Shown one piece after another: positions 9,031 through 17,432 of a stretch of 64,000 nucleotides of DNA (position 1 is its first letter; every line of letters begins with the position of its first letter). The DNA lies in assembly GCA_002337455.1 (NCBI GenBank), contig DDGC01000011.1, positions 1 through 64,000 of the forward strand. Reading direction: 5' to 3'. The position numbers and the translations under genes were made by a program. The notes under the pieces are model-generated. The model was given only the letters and a program-made list of their open reading frames with translations. It ran no database searches and was not told where the DNA came from. This stretch comes from Rhizobiales bacterium UBA1912 (GTDB taxonomy: Bacteria; Pseudomonadota; Alphaproteobacteria; Rhizobiales; Devosiaceae).

Positions 9031-10455
9031 ATGGAAACCCGCCTCTTGATTGACGGCGCTTACGTCGCCGGGCAGGGACCCGCTGAAACCGCTTTCGAAC
9101 CGGCCAACAGCAAAGTGCTGGCACAGGTCGCTTCCGCCGATGCTGGTCAAGTCGAACAGGCGGTAGCCGCAGCGCATCGCGCCTTCGGCGAGTGGCGCAA
9201 GACAACTCCAAAACTGCGCTCGCGTCTCCTGTGGGCCATAGCTGACGCCGTGGAAGCCAATGCGGATGCGCTGGCCAATGTGGAATCACGCAACGCCGGC
9301 AAGCCCGTGCGCTTCGTCAAGGCGGCAGAACTGGCCAACGTGGCCGATGTGTTCCGATTTTTTGCGACCGCCGCCCGCAATGTTCCTGGCGTCGCGGCCA
9401 ATGGCTATCGAAGCGACAACATGGTCTCGATGCTTCGGCGCGATCCGATTGGTGTCGTCGCTTCGATCGCTCCCTGGAACTACCCACTGCTCATGGCGGC
9501 CTGGAAACTCGCTCCCGCACTTGCCGCCGGCAATACCGTGGTCATCAAGCCATCAGAAAATACACCTCTCAGTCTTCTGGCTCTGGGTGGTCTCATCAAC
9601 GACATTTTGCCCAAGGGCGTCTTGAACATCATCTGTGGCAACGGGCGGGATGTCGGTCAGAAGCTCATCTCGCACCCGCTGGTGCGCATGATCTCGCTCA
9701 CGGGCGACGTCAGGACGGGTCGAGCGGTTCTCCAGGCAGCCGCCGGCGAGACCATCAAACGCACCCATCTCGAATTGGGCGGCAAGGCTCCGGTGATCGT
9801 CCTTAAGGATGCCGATCTCGACGCCTTGGTCGGAACGCTGCGCGAAGCCAGCTTTTACAACGCTGGCCAGGATTGTACGGCGGCGTGCCGGATCTTTGTC
9901 GACCGCGCGATTGTCTCCGATCTGAACGCCCGCATGCGTCGCATGGTCGACAGCCTGGTTTACGGTGCGCCGGAGCGCGACGACGTGGAGTTCGGGCCGC
10001 TTATTTCCAAAGCGCAACAAGAGCGTGTTGCCGGGTTCGTATCGCGCGCCCAATCGGCCGGCGCCGATATCCTGTCCGGCGGATGCATGGGGGAAGGGGA
10101 CGGATTTTTCCATGAGCCGACGCTTGTTCAGGCCGGTATCTCCAGCGAGATCGTCCAGAAGGAAGTGTTTGGCCCTGTGGTAACGATCACCCCCTTCGAT
10201 ACGCCTGAAGAAGCGCTCGGATGGGCCAATGCGTCTGAGTACGGTCTGGCCTCCTCGGTCTGGTCGCGCGACGCATCTTCGGCGATGTCGATCGCAAACG
10301 CGCTCGAGTATGGCGTTACCTGGGTCAATACCCACGGTGTATTCGCCACTGAAATGCCGCACGGCGGAATGAAAAACTCGGGTTATGGTTCTGATTTGTC
10401 GATGCAATCATTGCTGGATTACACCCAGGCCCGCCACGTCATGATCGCATCCTGA
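9031..10455 (+). CDS. patD: Gamma-aminobutyraldehyde dehydrogenase
   Basis: An aldehyde dehydrogenase of 474 residues, the same length as E. coli PatD (YdcW), that oxidises 4-aminobutanal to GABA. Resemblance is strong through I-A-P-W-N-Y-P (near 146), catalytic Glu248 in L-E-L-G-G-K-A-P, the distinctive N-A-G-Q-D-C-T-A-A-C-R with catalytic Cys282, and the C-terminal E-M-P-H-G-G-M-K-N-S-G-Y-G. I chose 9031, with GGAGAA 7 nt upstream, over an in-frame ATG at 9016 that overlaps that ribosome site. Its product is the substrate of gabT at the start of the cluster. Confidence 0.88.
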   Translation: METRLLIDGAYVAGQGPAETAFEPANSKVLAQVASADAGQVEQAVAAAHRAFGEWRKTTPKLRSRLLWAIADAVEANADALANVESRNAGKPVRFVKAAELANVADVFRFFATAARNVPGVAANGYRSDNMVSMLRRDPIGVVASIAPWNYPLLMAAWKLAPALAAGNTVVIKPSENTPLSLLALGGLINDILPKGVLNIICGNGRDVGQKLISHPLVRMISLTGDVRTGRAVLQAAAGETIKRTHLELGGKAPVIVLKDADLDALVGTLREASFYNAGQDCTAACRIFVDRAIVSDLNARMRRMVDSLVYGAPERDDVEFGPLISKAQQERVAGFVSRAQSAGADILSGGCMGEGDGFFHEPTLVQAGISSEIVQKEVFGPVVTITPFDTPEEALGWANASEYGLASSVWSRDASSAMSIANALEYGVTWVNTHGVFATEMPHGGMKNSGYGSDLSMQSLLDYTQARHVMIAS

Positions 10456-10492
10456 TCGGGCTCTTCCTCCGCAGCGCGTGGCGGTCTAGAAC

Positions 10493-11419
10493 ATGGCCAT
10501 GCGTATAGTCGATATGAAAACGTTCGTGGTTCTTGCCCGCAACCGCCATTTCGGACGGACGGCGGAAGAACTCAACACGACCCAACCGGCCATTTCGAGC
10601 CGGCTGGCTGCCATCGAACGAGAGTTTGCCTGTCGACTTGTCGAACGGGGTGAAGGCAGGTTTGCCCTCACCCTCGATGGCGAGCACGTGCTGCGTCATT
10701 TCGAAACGATACTCGATAATGTGGAAACACTACGGGGCGAAATCGGCGAAGGAGCAAGTCACGCGCCCGGTCCCATTCGCATCGGTGCCATCGATTCAGT
10801 GTCCTCGACCTGGATGCCGCTCCTGATCGACTCTCTTCACCAGACCTTCCCCAATCTCAAGATCGAAATGACAGTGGATGGGACCAAACCCCTGGTCACA
10901 GGCATGCGCAAAGGAGATTTCGACCTGGTATTCTGCCTCCATCCCGTGCTCGACGATGGCTTTCGGAACTATACAGCCTGCGTGTTCCAGATGACCTGGG
11001 CGGGTTCACCAAAATTGATCGATCCAGATCGCACATATTCGGTAGCCGCGCTGGCCGATATGCCGATTATCTCGTTCCCCAAGGACTCGCCGCCATACCA
11101 GATGGTGGCGCCCTATTTTCACGACGAGCAGGTCCTTGCTTCCAAGCTCACGAGTTGCAATTCGCTCTATGCGATCATCAATCTTCTGATCGACGGGTTC
11201 GGTGTGGGAGCGGTTCCAAGTGTAACCATCAGCCGGGAACTCAGTTCGGGCCTGCTCCACCCGATCAAGGTCGCAAAGCGGTTTCCACCAATGCCGATCA
11301 TCGCCAGTTATCAGGCATCCACGCAGCAGGATTTCATTAGGCGGGTTGTAAGGAGGGCCCGTGCGACTGCGGAGCATTACTGTGCCAAGGTCAATCCCGC
11401 CCACGCCTGGATCGATTGA
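10493..11419 (+). CDS. LysR-family transcriptional regulator
   Basis: A regulator of 308 residues. The N-terminal helix-turn-helix (T-A-E-E-L-N-T-T-Q-P-A-I-S-S-R-L) is clear, followed by a linker helix and effector-binding domain. The start may be the ATG at 10493 or the one six bases later; neither has a strong Shine-Dalgarno. It is codirectional with and just downstream of patD. It could therefore control either the polyamine cluster or the next genes; the sequence does not decide. Confidence 0.85.
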   Translation: MAMRIVDMKTFVVLARNRHFGRTAEELNTTQPAISSRLAAIEREFACRLVERGEGRFALTLDGEHVLRHFETILDNVETLRGEIGEGASHAPGPIRIGAIDSVSSTWMPLLIDSLHQTFPNLKIEMTVDGTKPLVTGMRKGDFDLVFCLHPVLDDGFRNYTACVFQMTWAGSPKLIDPDRTYSVAALADMPIISFPKDSPPYQMVAPYFHDEQVLASKLTSCNSLYAIINLLIDGFGVGAVPSVTISRELSSGLLHPIKVAKRFPPMPIIASYQASTQQDFIRRVVRRARATAEHYCAKVNPAHAWID

Positions 11420-11534
11420 CCGTTCATTTAACGATGGCGCCTACAGCGTTGAATGGAATCAATTATTTGAGGATGGTGTTACTCTTGGCCGTCGCGCCGT
11501 CATTGTGCTTTGGCTTGGGATCATGGGTAAGCTA

Positions 11535-12425
11535 ATGTCTGAATTGGATGTCCGATCGCTAAGCGGCCTGCAGGTCGACATTGCAAAAATGATCCTTGAT
11601 GGAATTGCGTCCGGACGGTGGAAAGCGGGCGCCCATATCTCCGATTTCAAGTTGGCCCAGGAGCTGGGAACCTCGCGCACGCCGGTTCGCAATGTGCTGC
11701 AGCTTCTCGAAAAGCATGGCCTTCTCGAACGCCGCCATCAGCAGGGCTTTCACTTCCACAATATCGACCCCGTCCGGTTTGACGCGTTCAGGCGTGAGCT
11801 TCCAGGCTCGTCCAACGAGCAGTTGCTGGAAGAAATCATGATGGCGCGCGCCAATGGTGCAATCGCCGACGAGGCATCCGAGGCTGAGCTTGCCAGCCAG
11901 TTCGGGGCCAGCCGTGGGGCGGTCAGGAAAGCACTTTTGCGGCTCGCCGCAGACGGTTTGGCCGAACGACGTCCGGGGCACGGGTGGCGTTTTGCCGAAT
12001 GCCTCGACAATGGTCAGGCCGTTGATGAAAGCTACGCCTTTCGTGTCATCATAGAATGTGCGGCGGTAAAAGAGCCCGGTTTCAGGATCGACAGGACTGC
12101 GTTTGCCGCGCTCAGGGCCGAGCAGGAAATGTTGCGCGACGCTCCTCCGGCAACGATCGTCCGGTCCGAGTGGTTCGAGGCCAACGCCCGCTTCCATGCG
12201 ACCGTCGTTTCATGGTCCGGAAACAGGTTCCTTCAGCAAGCCATCCATCGCCAGAACAGCCTGCGGAGAATGACCGAGTACGCCGAGTTTACCACGCTCG
12301 CGCCTGATCGCATCCGCAAGGCGGCCGAAGATCATCTGGCCATTCTCGATGCGATCGATACTGGCGACAATGATCGTGCGGCCGCCATACTGCATAGGCA
12401 TTTGAGTCGCTCCCAACACGCCTAG
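11535..12425 (+). CDS. GntR/FadR-type regulator with two winged-helix segments
   Basis: About 296 residues with an unusual plan. A first GntR-type winged helix (L-A-Q-E-L-G-T-S-R-T-P-V-R-N) occupies roughly residues 15-75. A second similar segment (E-L-A-S-Q-F-G-A-S-R-G-A-V-R-K) lies around 110-155. An FCD-like all-helical effector domain follows, ending H-L-A-I-L-D-A-I. GntR proteins normally have one such DNA-binding domain. An ATG at 11523 is the alternative start. It converges on the minus-strand hydrolase/peptide-transport operon and is the best candidate to control it. Confidence 0.82.
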   Translation: MSELDVRSLSGLQVDIAKMILDGIASGRWKAGAHISDFKLAQELGTSRTPVRNVLQLLEKHGLLERRHQQGFHFHNIDPVRFDAFRRELPGSSNEQLLEEIMMARANGAIADEASEAELASQFGASRGAVRKALLRLAADGLAERRPGHGWRFAECLDNGQAVDESYAFRVIIECAAVKEPGFRIDRTAFAALRAEQEMLRDAPPATIVRSEWFEANARFHATVVSWSGNRFLQQAIHRQNSLRRMTEYAEFTTLAPDRIRKAAEDHLAILDAIDTGDNDRAAAILHRHLSRSQHA

Positions 12426-12432
12426 AGCGCTG

Positions 12433-12564
12433 TCAGTCGACAGCCGCCGGCCATACGGGCGACCGCAGGACCATGACCAGCACAATGCCCTGAACGGCAT
12501 TGCCGGTCATCGCGGGCGAGATGCCGAAAAACAGCGGCCAGACCCGTCTGGCGATGTCGAGCAC
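12433..12564 (-). pseudogene. Possible remnant of an MFS transporter N-terminus
   Basis: A 43-codon minus-strand frame beginning at a GTG encodes R-R-V-W-P-L-F-F-G-I then a G-N-A-V-Q-G-I-V-L-V hydrophobic stretch. This resembles the first membrane segment of YcaD-like MFS transporters, in which a similar L-L-G-I followed by G-N-G-L-Q-G-T is common. It then runs to a stop after about ten unrelated residues. It sits just past the end of the minus-strand operon and seems too short to work. Chance similarity is possible. Confidence 0.3.
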
Positions 12565-12574
12565 GCCGGTTGCT

Positions 12575-13447
12575 CTAGGCGGGCGTTCGCGCGGCGATCA
12601 GCGGTGTCGTTGTCCGGTAGTGGGACAGGGTTTCGGTAAAGAACGCCTTGACCGGCTGCTGGATCAAGACACCATGGTGGGCAACGCCCGGCACGAAGTC
12701 GAAACGCGTCTTCACGCCCAGGCTATCGAGCCCCCGTTGCAGGGCTTTCAGGCGGTCGATGCGGGTTTCTCCTGCATCGTTGATGCCCTCCATCCAGAAA
12801 TTGGAGGTGGTTCTGACCGTTACCTCCCATGTCTCGATATCGTTGTCGCCGATCACCAACTGAACCGGCACGGACCGCAGAGCGTCAATATCGAGACTAA
12901 TGCCAAAGCGCTCTTCCATGCCGCGTATTCCGATCCACCAGTCCTTGTCGTCATCTGGCAGGGTGACAGTGCCCGGTGCTCCGACCGAGGCGCCCATCAG
13001 TCGCTGGGGATGCAGATAGAGGAAACGGTGGACGAACTGTCCCCCACCGGAAAATCCGTGCATGAGGAACTTGTCGGCATGCACCCGATAGATGGCGGAT
13101 ATCTCCTCGATCATGTCGAGCAGCACCAGGTCATATCGAATGCCGTGATAGAGGATATGCTTGTAATTGTTGAGATCGTTCGGGTGAATGATGCCCGAAG
13201 GAAAAAGCGGCGCGAGCACAATGCACTGGTTGGCTTCTGCGAAATCTACGAACTCGTCGCGCAGCAGGCTCGCGGTACGCCCGGTATGGTGGACGAGAAC
13301 CGCTAGCGGATAGACGTCCTGCGCTGCCTCATCATAGCTCTCGGGCACATAGCAGCAATAAGAGAACCGTTGATCGTAACGCGAGGCATAAAGCGTAGTG
13401 CGGCCGCGGCGATAAAAACTGAGCTTTGTCGGTTGGGGCGTGGTCAT
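12575..13447 (-). CDS. Alpha/beta hydrolase (PHB-depolymerase/esterase-like)
   Basis: A cytoplasmic hydrolase of 290 residues without signal peptide. The nucleophile elbow G-F-S-G-G-G-Q-F is near residue 145, and a V-A-H-H-G segment near the end probably supplies the catalytic histidine. The fold resembles PHB-depolymerase-family esterases, but no substrate can be read from sequence. It is the last gene of the minus-strand operon, about 30 bp after the N-formylglutamate amidohydrolase-like gene. It may cleave an ester or amide in the imported compound. Confidence 0.75.
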   Translation of the reverse strand: MTTPQPTKLSFYRRGRTTLYASRYDQRFSYCCYVPESYDEAAQDVYPLAVLVHHTGRTASLLRDEFVDFAEANQCIVLAPLFPSGIIHPNDLNNYKHILYHGIRYDLVLLDMIEEISAIYRVHADKFLMHGFSGGGQFVHRFLYLHPQRLMGASVGAPGTVTLPDDDKDWWIGIRGMEERFGISLDIDALRSVPVQLVIGDNDIETWEVTVRTTSNFWMEGINDAGETRIDRLKALQRGLDSLGVKTRFDFVPGVAHHGVLIQQPVKAFFTETLSHYRTTTPLIAARTPA

Positions 13448-13479
13448 GAGATATACCGTTTGAAAATAGTGTTGGTTAC

Positions 13480-14382
13480 TCAGGCGACGTAGTCGGCGAG
13501 CGTGTGGTTGAGCCGCGTAATGGCCGCCTTGAAGGTCTGATAGTTCTCGGTTCGCTCGCGCGTCGCCTCGTCCATGTAGAGCCGGCGATTGATCTCGAAC
13601 TGTATGCTGTGGCGGCCGATTGAAGGATTTGCGTATGCGCGCGCCAACTCGGCGCCCCGGAAGGGCGTGTTGAGACCGACCGTGAGCCCTTCGCCTTCCA
13701 ATGTTTTGGCGACGACATCAACAAACTCGCGGCCGGCCGATGTTCCGTGAAGGTCTCCGATACAGATATCGGGTCGTGCTGCGCTGGCGCCATCGGAAGA
13801 CATCGCGTGTCCGCTGGCCGTCATCGAGTGGCAGTTGACGTGGAACACGCGCCCAAAGCGCTCATAAGCTGCATCGAGCAACTCGCGCAGCGCCCGGTGA
13901 TAGGGCTGCCAGTACCGCGCGATCCGACCTTCGGCCTCGGAAACGCTCAGAGGCTGCGTGTGCATGAGGGTGTCCCCCCAGCAATAGCGCCACATCAAGC
14001 CCATGCCGCGCCTGGCGGTCGGACTTTGCCCGACCGCATGCGGCCAGTCTCCGCCAATCATCTCGACGTCCATGTCGAGCAGCGAACGGTTTGGGTCCAG
14101 AAAACTGCGCGGGAAATGGGCTCGCAAAAGCGGGGCACCGCAATCGGGAGCAGAAGAGAACAGATCGTCCACATGCGTGTCCGCGGAGATCAGCACATCC
14201 TTTGGCCCAACGGCGGGGTTAAAATCCTCCGGTATTTCCAATCCGCTGTGCGGACTGTCAAACACCAAAGGCAGATAGGTGGATTTCGGCCCTTCGACGG
14301 ACAGGATGCCCGGAAGGACAAAATCCTGCGGTGGCGCAGGGAAAGGGCGAACCGGCCGGTCCGATCCGGTCGTTGGCATCAT
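13480..14382 (-). CDS. N-formylglutamate amidohydrolase-family protein
   Basis: A zinc-type amidohydrolase of 300 residues related to HutG-2/FGase, which hydrolyses N-formyl-L-glutamate. Family motifs are D-S-P-H-S-G-L near residue 43, S-A-D-T-H-V-D near 67, P-R-S-F-L-D-P-N-R-S near 90 and N-C-H-S-M near 177. There are no other histidine-degradation genes in the operon, so its substrate may be another N-acylated amino acid. It overlaps the upstream RraA-like gene by 4 nt. Confidence 0.83.
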   Translation of the reverse strand: MMPTTGSDRPVRPFPAPPQDFVLPGILSVEGPKSTYLPLVFDSPHSGLEIPEDFNPAVGPKDVLISADTHVDDLFSSAPDCGAPLLRAHFPRSFLDPNRSLLDMDVEMIGGDWPHAVGQSPTARRGMGLMWRYCWGDTLMHTQPLSVSEAEGRIARYWQPYHRALRELLDAAYERFGRVFHVNCHSMTASGHAMSSDGASAARPDICIGDLHGTSAGREFVDVVAKTLEGEGLTVGLNTPFRGAELARAYANPSIGRHSIQFEINRRLYMDEATRERTENYQTFKAAITRLNHTLADYVA

Positions 14383-15062
14383 TTGGTGTCTCCATCGATC
14401 TGGGCGTTGATGGAAGCGATAGTGCCGGTAATCTCGCCAAGTTTTTCGCCGGCTGCGAGCCGCTGCATCGTGCGCTGCACCCTTTCTTCGCGGGCTATGG
14501 CTTCGTCAGCGGCCTCGCGTGCTTCATCGGCCGGAAGCACCACCACACCCGAAGCATCGGCAATCACAATATCTCCGGGCAGGACAGGGACGTTGCCGCA
14601 GGCGATTGGCCGGTTGAAGGTTCCACCCAGATCGGCCCTGCGGGTGGTGAGGGACGAAGCGCCCCGGCACCAGACAGGCAGACCCTCGGCCAGGATTTCA
14701 GCGACATCGGTAACGCACCCGTCGACGACGACGCCGGCCGCCCCGGAGTTCTTGATGGCACGGGCAACTGCGCCGCCAAGACAGGCATACCGGTCATCGC
14801 CCAATCGGTCCACGATCAGAAAATCACCTGGCCGCAGGAACGACACCGCGTAGTGCATGAGGCTCGAACACATGGCCGGAAGCGCCAGCGTAACGGCACA
14901 GCCCGCCCGCGTGGGCTGGTTGCTTGCCAACGCCTGGATGCGGCGATCCATAAAGCCGGTAAAGCGGACATGCCCGAGCGTAGCCGTTTCGATCGTTTCC
15001 AGATCTGCGATCAAACCGGCTTCAGGTTGGGCGGGGAGGGGGGCTATCCGATACTTATTCAT
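14379..15062 (-). CDS. RraA-like / HMG-aldolase-family protein
   Basis: A 227-residue protein of the RraA/4-hydroxy-4-methyl-2-oxoglutarate aldolase fold. The glycine-rich segment G-G-A-V-A-R-A-I-K-N-S-G and the V-V-V-D-G-C-V-T-D region are recognisable. The usual D-G-x-x-R-D has threonine where the aldolases carry the pyruvate-contacting arginine, so aldolase activity is doubtful. The ATG at 15062 overlaps the creatininase-like stop by 8 nt; the longer frame upstream lies wholly inside that gene. It belongs to the hydrolase operon, but its reaction is unknown. Confidence 0.75.
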   Translation of the reverse strand: MNKYRIAPLPAQPEAGLIADLETIETATLGHVRFTGFMDRRIQALASNQPTRAGCAVTLALPAMCSSLMHYAVSFLRPGDFLIVDRLGDDRYACLGGAVARAIKNSGAAGVVVDGCVTDVAEILAEGLPVWCRGASSLTTRRADLGGTFNRPIACGNVPVLPGDIVIADASGVVVLPADEAREAADEAIAREERVQRTMQRLAAGEKLGEITGTIASINAQIDGDTK

Positions 15063-15888
15063 TGCTGTGTTCCGTACGCTGCCGGAAAGGAAATCCGGGC
15101 ACTCTGGGGGAGTGTTCCATGAGATGAGCGATAAGCTGCGCTGTATGATCGATGATGTGATCGCACAGTGCCGCGCCCTTTTCCGCCGATGCATGGACGG
15201 CGCTTCCGCCCAGCAATCCGTTGGCATCCACATCACGCGCGTCGAGCGGTAGATGCAAGGGTTGACCGTTGAACTTTGTCCCTGAAATCGAGGTTGCAGG
15301 CAGTCCCATTATCTGGCCGCAGGCTTCTTTTTCCCTGACCAAATCGAAACGCATCCGTTCGGGAAATAGGTGGGCTGCCACCGACGTAATCGGCTCGCCG
15401 CCATGCCCACGCACAGCGGATGCTTGATCGCCATAAAGTTCGGTCCACAGTTTGTCGGGAATGGCCTTCCATATGTTGAGAGTCGGGACCACGATCCCTC
15501 GCTCGGCCCGGAGCTTGCGCGTCACCTGGTCGATGACCGACAGATTGGTGGTATGGCCGTTAAACACCAGGAGCCGATCCAGTCCATGGTCCATAAACCC
15601 GGACAGGACGTCTTCGAGAACCATCGCAAGCGTCTGCGCGCGCAGCTGTATACCACCCGCAAAGCCGCGGAAGAAATCTGCATACCCGAACGGCACGACC
15701 GGCGCGCACAAGGCATCGCCTTTTTCAGCGCTCAACTCGGCGAGGCGCTCCGCCAGCGCATAGTCGCCCATCGGAGCGTGTGGTCCCTGAACCTCCTGGG
15801 ACCCGAGCGGTATCAGAATGACGGTTTTCTTGGTGAGCCGATCCAGCAGTTCGGCGTGGCTCATGTCTCGCAGATTGACTTTCTTCAT
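15055..15888 (-). CDS. Creatininase-family amidohydrolase
   Basis: A metal-dependent amidohydrolase of 277 residues. The metal-site pattern is visible: Glu32, His37 and Asp42 in G-S-Q-E-V-Q-G-P-H, His112 in N-G-H-T-T-N, and His162/Glu165 in R-G-H-G-G-E. Creatininases open cyclic amides such as creatinine or cleave formamide-like bonds. The downstream genes are not the usual creatinase/sarcosine oxidase set, so creatinine is not the obvious substrate. It overlaps both neighbours by 4-8 nt. Confidence 0.83.
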   Translation of the reverse strand: MKKVNLRDMSHAELLDRLTKKTVILIPLGSQEVQGPHAPMGDYALAERLAELSAEKGDALCAPVVPFGYADFFRGFAGGIQLRAQTLAMVLEDVLSGFMDHGLDRLLVFNGHTTNLSVIDQVTRKLRAERGIVVPTLNIWKAIPDKLWTELYGDQASAVRGHGGEPITSVAAHLFPERMRFDLVREKEACGQIMGLPATSISGTKFNGQPLHLPLDARDVDANGLLGGSAVHASAEKGAALCDHIIDHTAQLIAHLMEHSPRVPGFPFRQRTEHSNE

Positions 15889-17432
15889 GACCGGGCGTCC
15901 CGCGCTGCGCTGGCTTCGACCGGTTTCCGGCCTGAAAGACCGGGCAGAACAAGACGCGAGGAATTAACGTTCACCCGCCGTTCCAACCGCAGGTTCCCGG
16001 CACGTATCCAGCAGCGAACGGTGTCGCGGAACGCGGTTTCCACAAAGAGCCAGTCCATCTCCAGACAGGCCCAATTGTCCTTGGGCGGCAGCCAGCGCGC
16101 GCATGCCAGCACGCGAAGGCCTTCCGGCGGATCATAGGAATGGTGAATCGGCGCGCCCGTCATGGTCGTAACGCTCTCCACCCAGCGTCCAATCCCCGCC
16201 GAAATGGTATGGGTGCCACGATGATCCTTCATTTCAAAAACGATCTGATCGCCCGACGGCGAGAGTGCGATCGATTGCACCTGCTGGTCGTTGTCCCCGA
16301 TATCGTAACCGCCACTCCAGCTCTCCGGGGCGTGCGACGTATCGGCGGGGCCGGGCTGGGTTGCAAGTCGCAAATCTGCAATGCGTCTGTCGAAATCGCC
16401 CGCGGTCATGGCGCCGAGAGCCGGGCGCAGCAGGTCATAGACGATGGAATGGACGCGCCGGTCATCGTCATGCATTCCACCCGTAAAGGCCACGACGGCA
16501 TTCTGTTTGGGAAGAACGATGCAGTATTGGCCGAACAGCCCGTTTGCTGAAAAACTGTCATGCGGACCGACCCACCAGTGATATCCATAACCCTCTCGAA
16601 GATCGGGCGCCGCGCCCTCCTCAAGCTCGTCTGGCCCGAGATAGTGTTGACCCGTAAAGGTCCCCAGCACTACGTCGCGCAGCTTTGCGGTGGTTGCTTC
16701 CCGCACCCAGTCTTCTGGAAGGATGTGGCGTCCGTTCCATCGCCCGTTCTGCAAATGCACGATGCCCAGCTTGAGCATGTCGGATGCGCAACACACCAAC
16801 CCGTTGCCGCCGGTATTGACGCCGTCCGGCCCGATGTCCCAGCGGATCGCGCCGCTCATCTGCATTGGCGAAAAGACCTTCTCGTCCAAGTAGTCTACGA
16901 GAAGCCGACCGGTTACCTTCTGAACGACCGCAGCCAGCATGTAGCTCGAAGCGCTGTCATATACGAAGACTTCACCCGGCAGATTGGGTATCGGGCGCTC
17001 GAGATAATCCCGGATCCAGCTTGTCGTGAGCTGTCGCCATGCGCCCCCCGATATTCCGCGGTGATGCCCACTGGTCATGGTCAGCAGATGCCGCACCTGC
17101 AGCTGGGCGAGATTGGAGGGGACCACGGCGGGCAGATGATCGGGGAAAAAACTCACGACCCGGTCGTCGAGCGAGAGCAGGCCCTCTTCGATTGCCAGGC
17201 CGACAGCCATCGACGTGAAGCTCTTGGTCACCGAATGCATCATGTGCGGGCGTTCGGGCGCAAAGGGCTTCCAGTAGGCTTCGGTGATCAATGCGCCGTT
17301 GTGCCAGATCAGCAGGCTGTGTAGTTCGATCCCCTCACGCTCGATGACATCGAGCGCCTGCAGGATAGCGGCGGGGTCAGTGCCCGTGCTCATGGGGCTG
17401 GCGCGCCTGAGGCCGTCTTCGCGCACCGTCAC
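15885..17432 (-). CDS. Serine hydrolase of the beta-lactamase/class C family
   Basis: A penicillin-binding-protein-fold hydrolase of 515 residues. The S-x-x-K nucleophile motif is S-V-T-K at residues 67-70 and the second motif tyrosine lies in V-Y-D-S near 158. After about residue 350 there is an extra 150-residue C-terminal domain. No signal peptide is seen, so it should act in the cytoplasm on imported material. The GTG start overlaps the ATPase stop (GTGA) and has GGAGAG 6 nt upstream; an internal ATG at 17393 has no such site. Related enzymes include esterases, D-aminopeptidases and 6-aminohexanoate-dimer hydrolases. Confidence 0.8.
   Translation of the reverse strand: MTVREDGLRRASPMSTGTDPAAILQALDVIEREGIELHSLLIWHNGALITEAYWKPFAPERPHMMHSVTKSFTSMAVGLAIEEGLLSLDDRVVSFFPDHLPAVVPSNLAQLQVRHLLTMTSGHHRGISGGAWRQLTTSWIRDYLERPIPNLPGEVFVYDSASSYMLAAVVQKVTGRLLVDYLDEKVFSPMQMSGAIRWDIGPDGVNTGGNGLVCCASDMLKLGIVHLQNGRWNGRHILPEDWVREATTAKLRDVVLGTFTGQHYLGPDELEEGAAPDLREGYGYHWWVGPHDSFSANGLFGQYCIVLPKQNAVVAFTGGMHDDDRRVHSIVYDLLRPALGAMTAGDFDRRIADLRLATQPGPADTSHAPESWSGGYDIGDNDQQVQSIALSPSGDQIVFEMKDHRGTHTISAGIGRWVESVTTMTGAPIHHSYDPPEGLRVLACARWLPPKDNWACLEMDWLFVETAFRDTVRCWIRAGNLRLERRVNVNSSRLVLPGLSGRKPVEASAARDARS

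Noticed and set aside
15055..15888. Creatinine degradation pathway
   Set aside because: The creatininase-like enzyme is present, but creatinase, sarcosine oxidase and N-methylhydantoin genes are not, so the pathway name is not justified.
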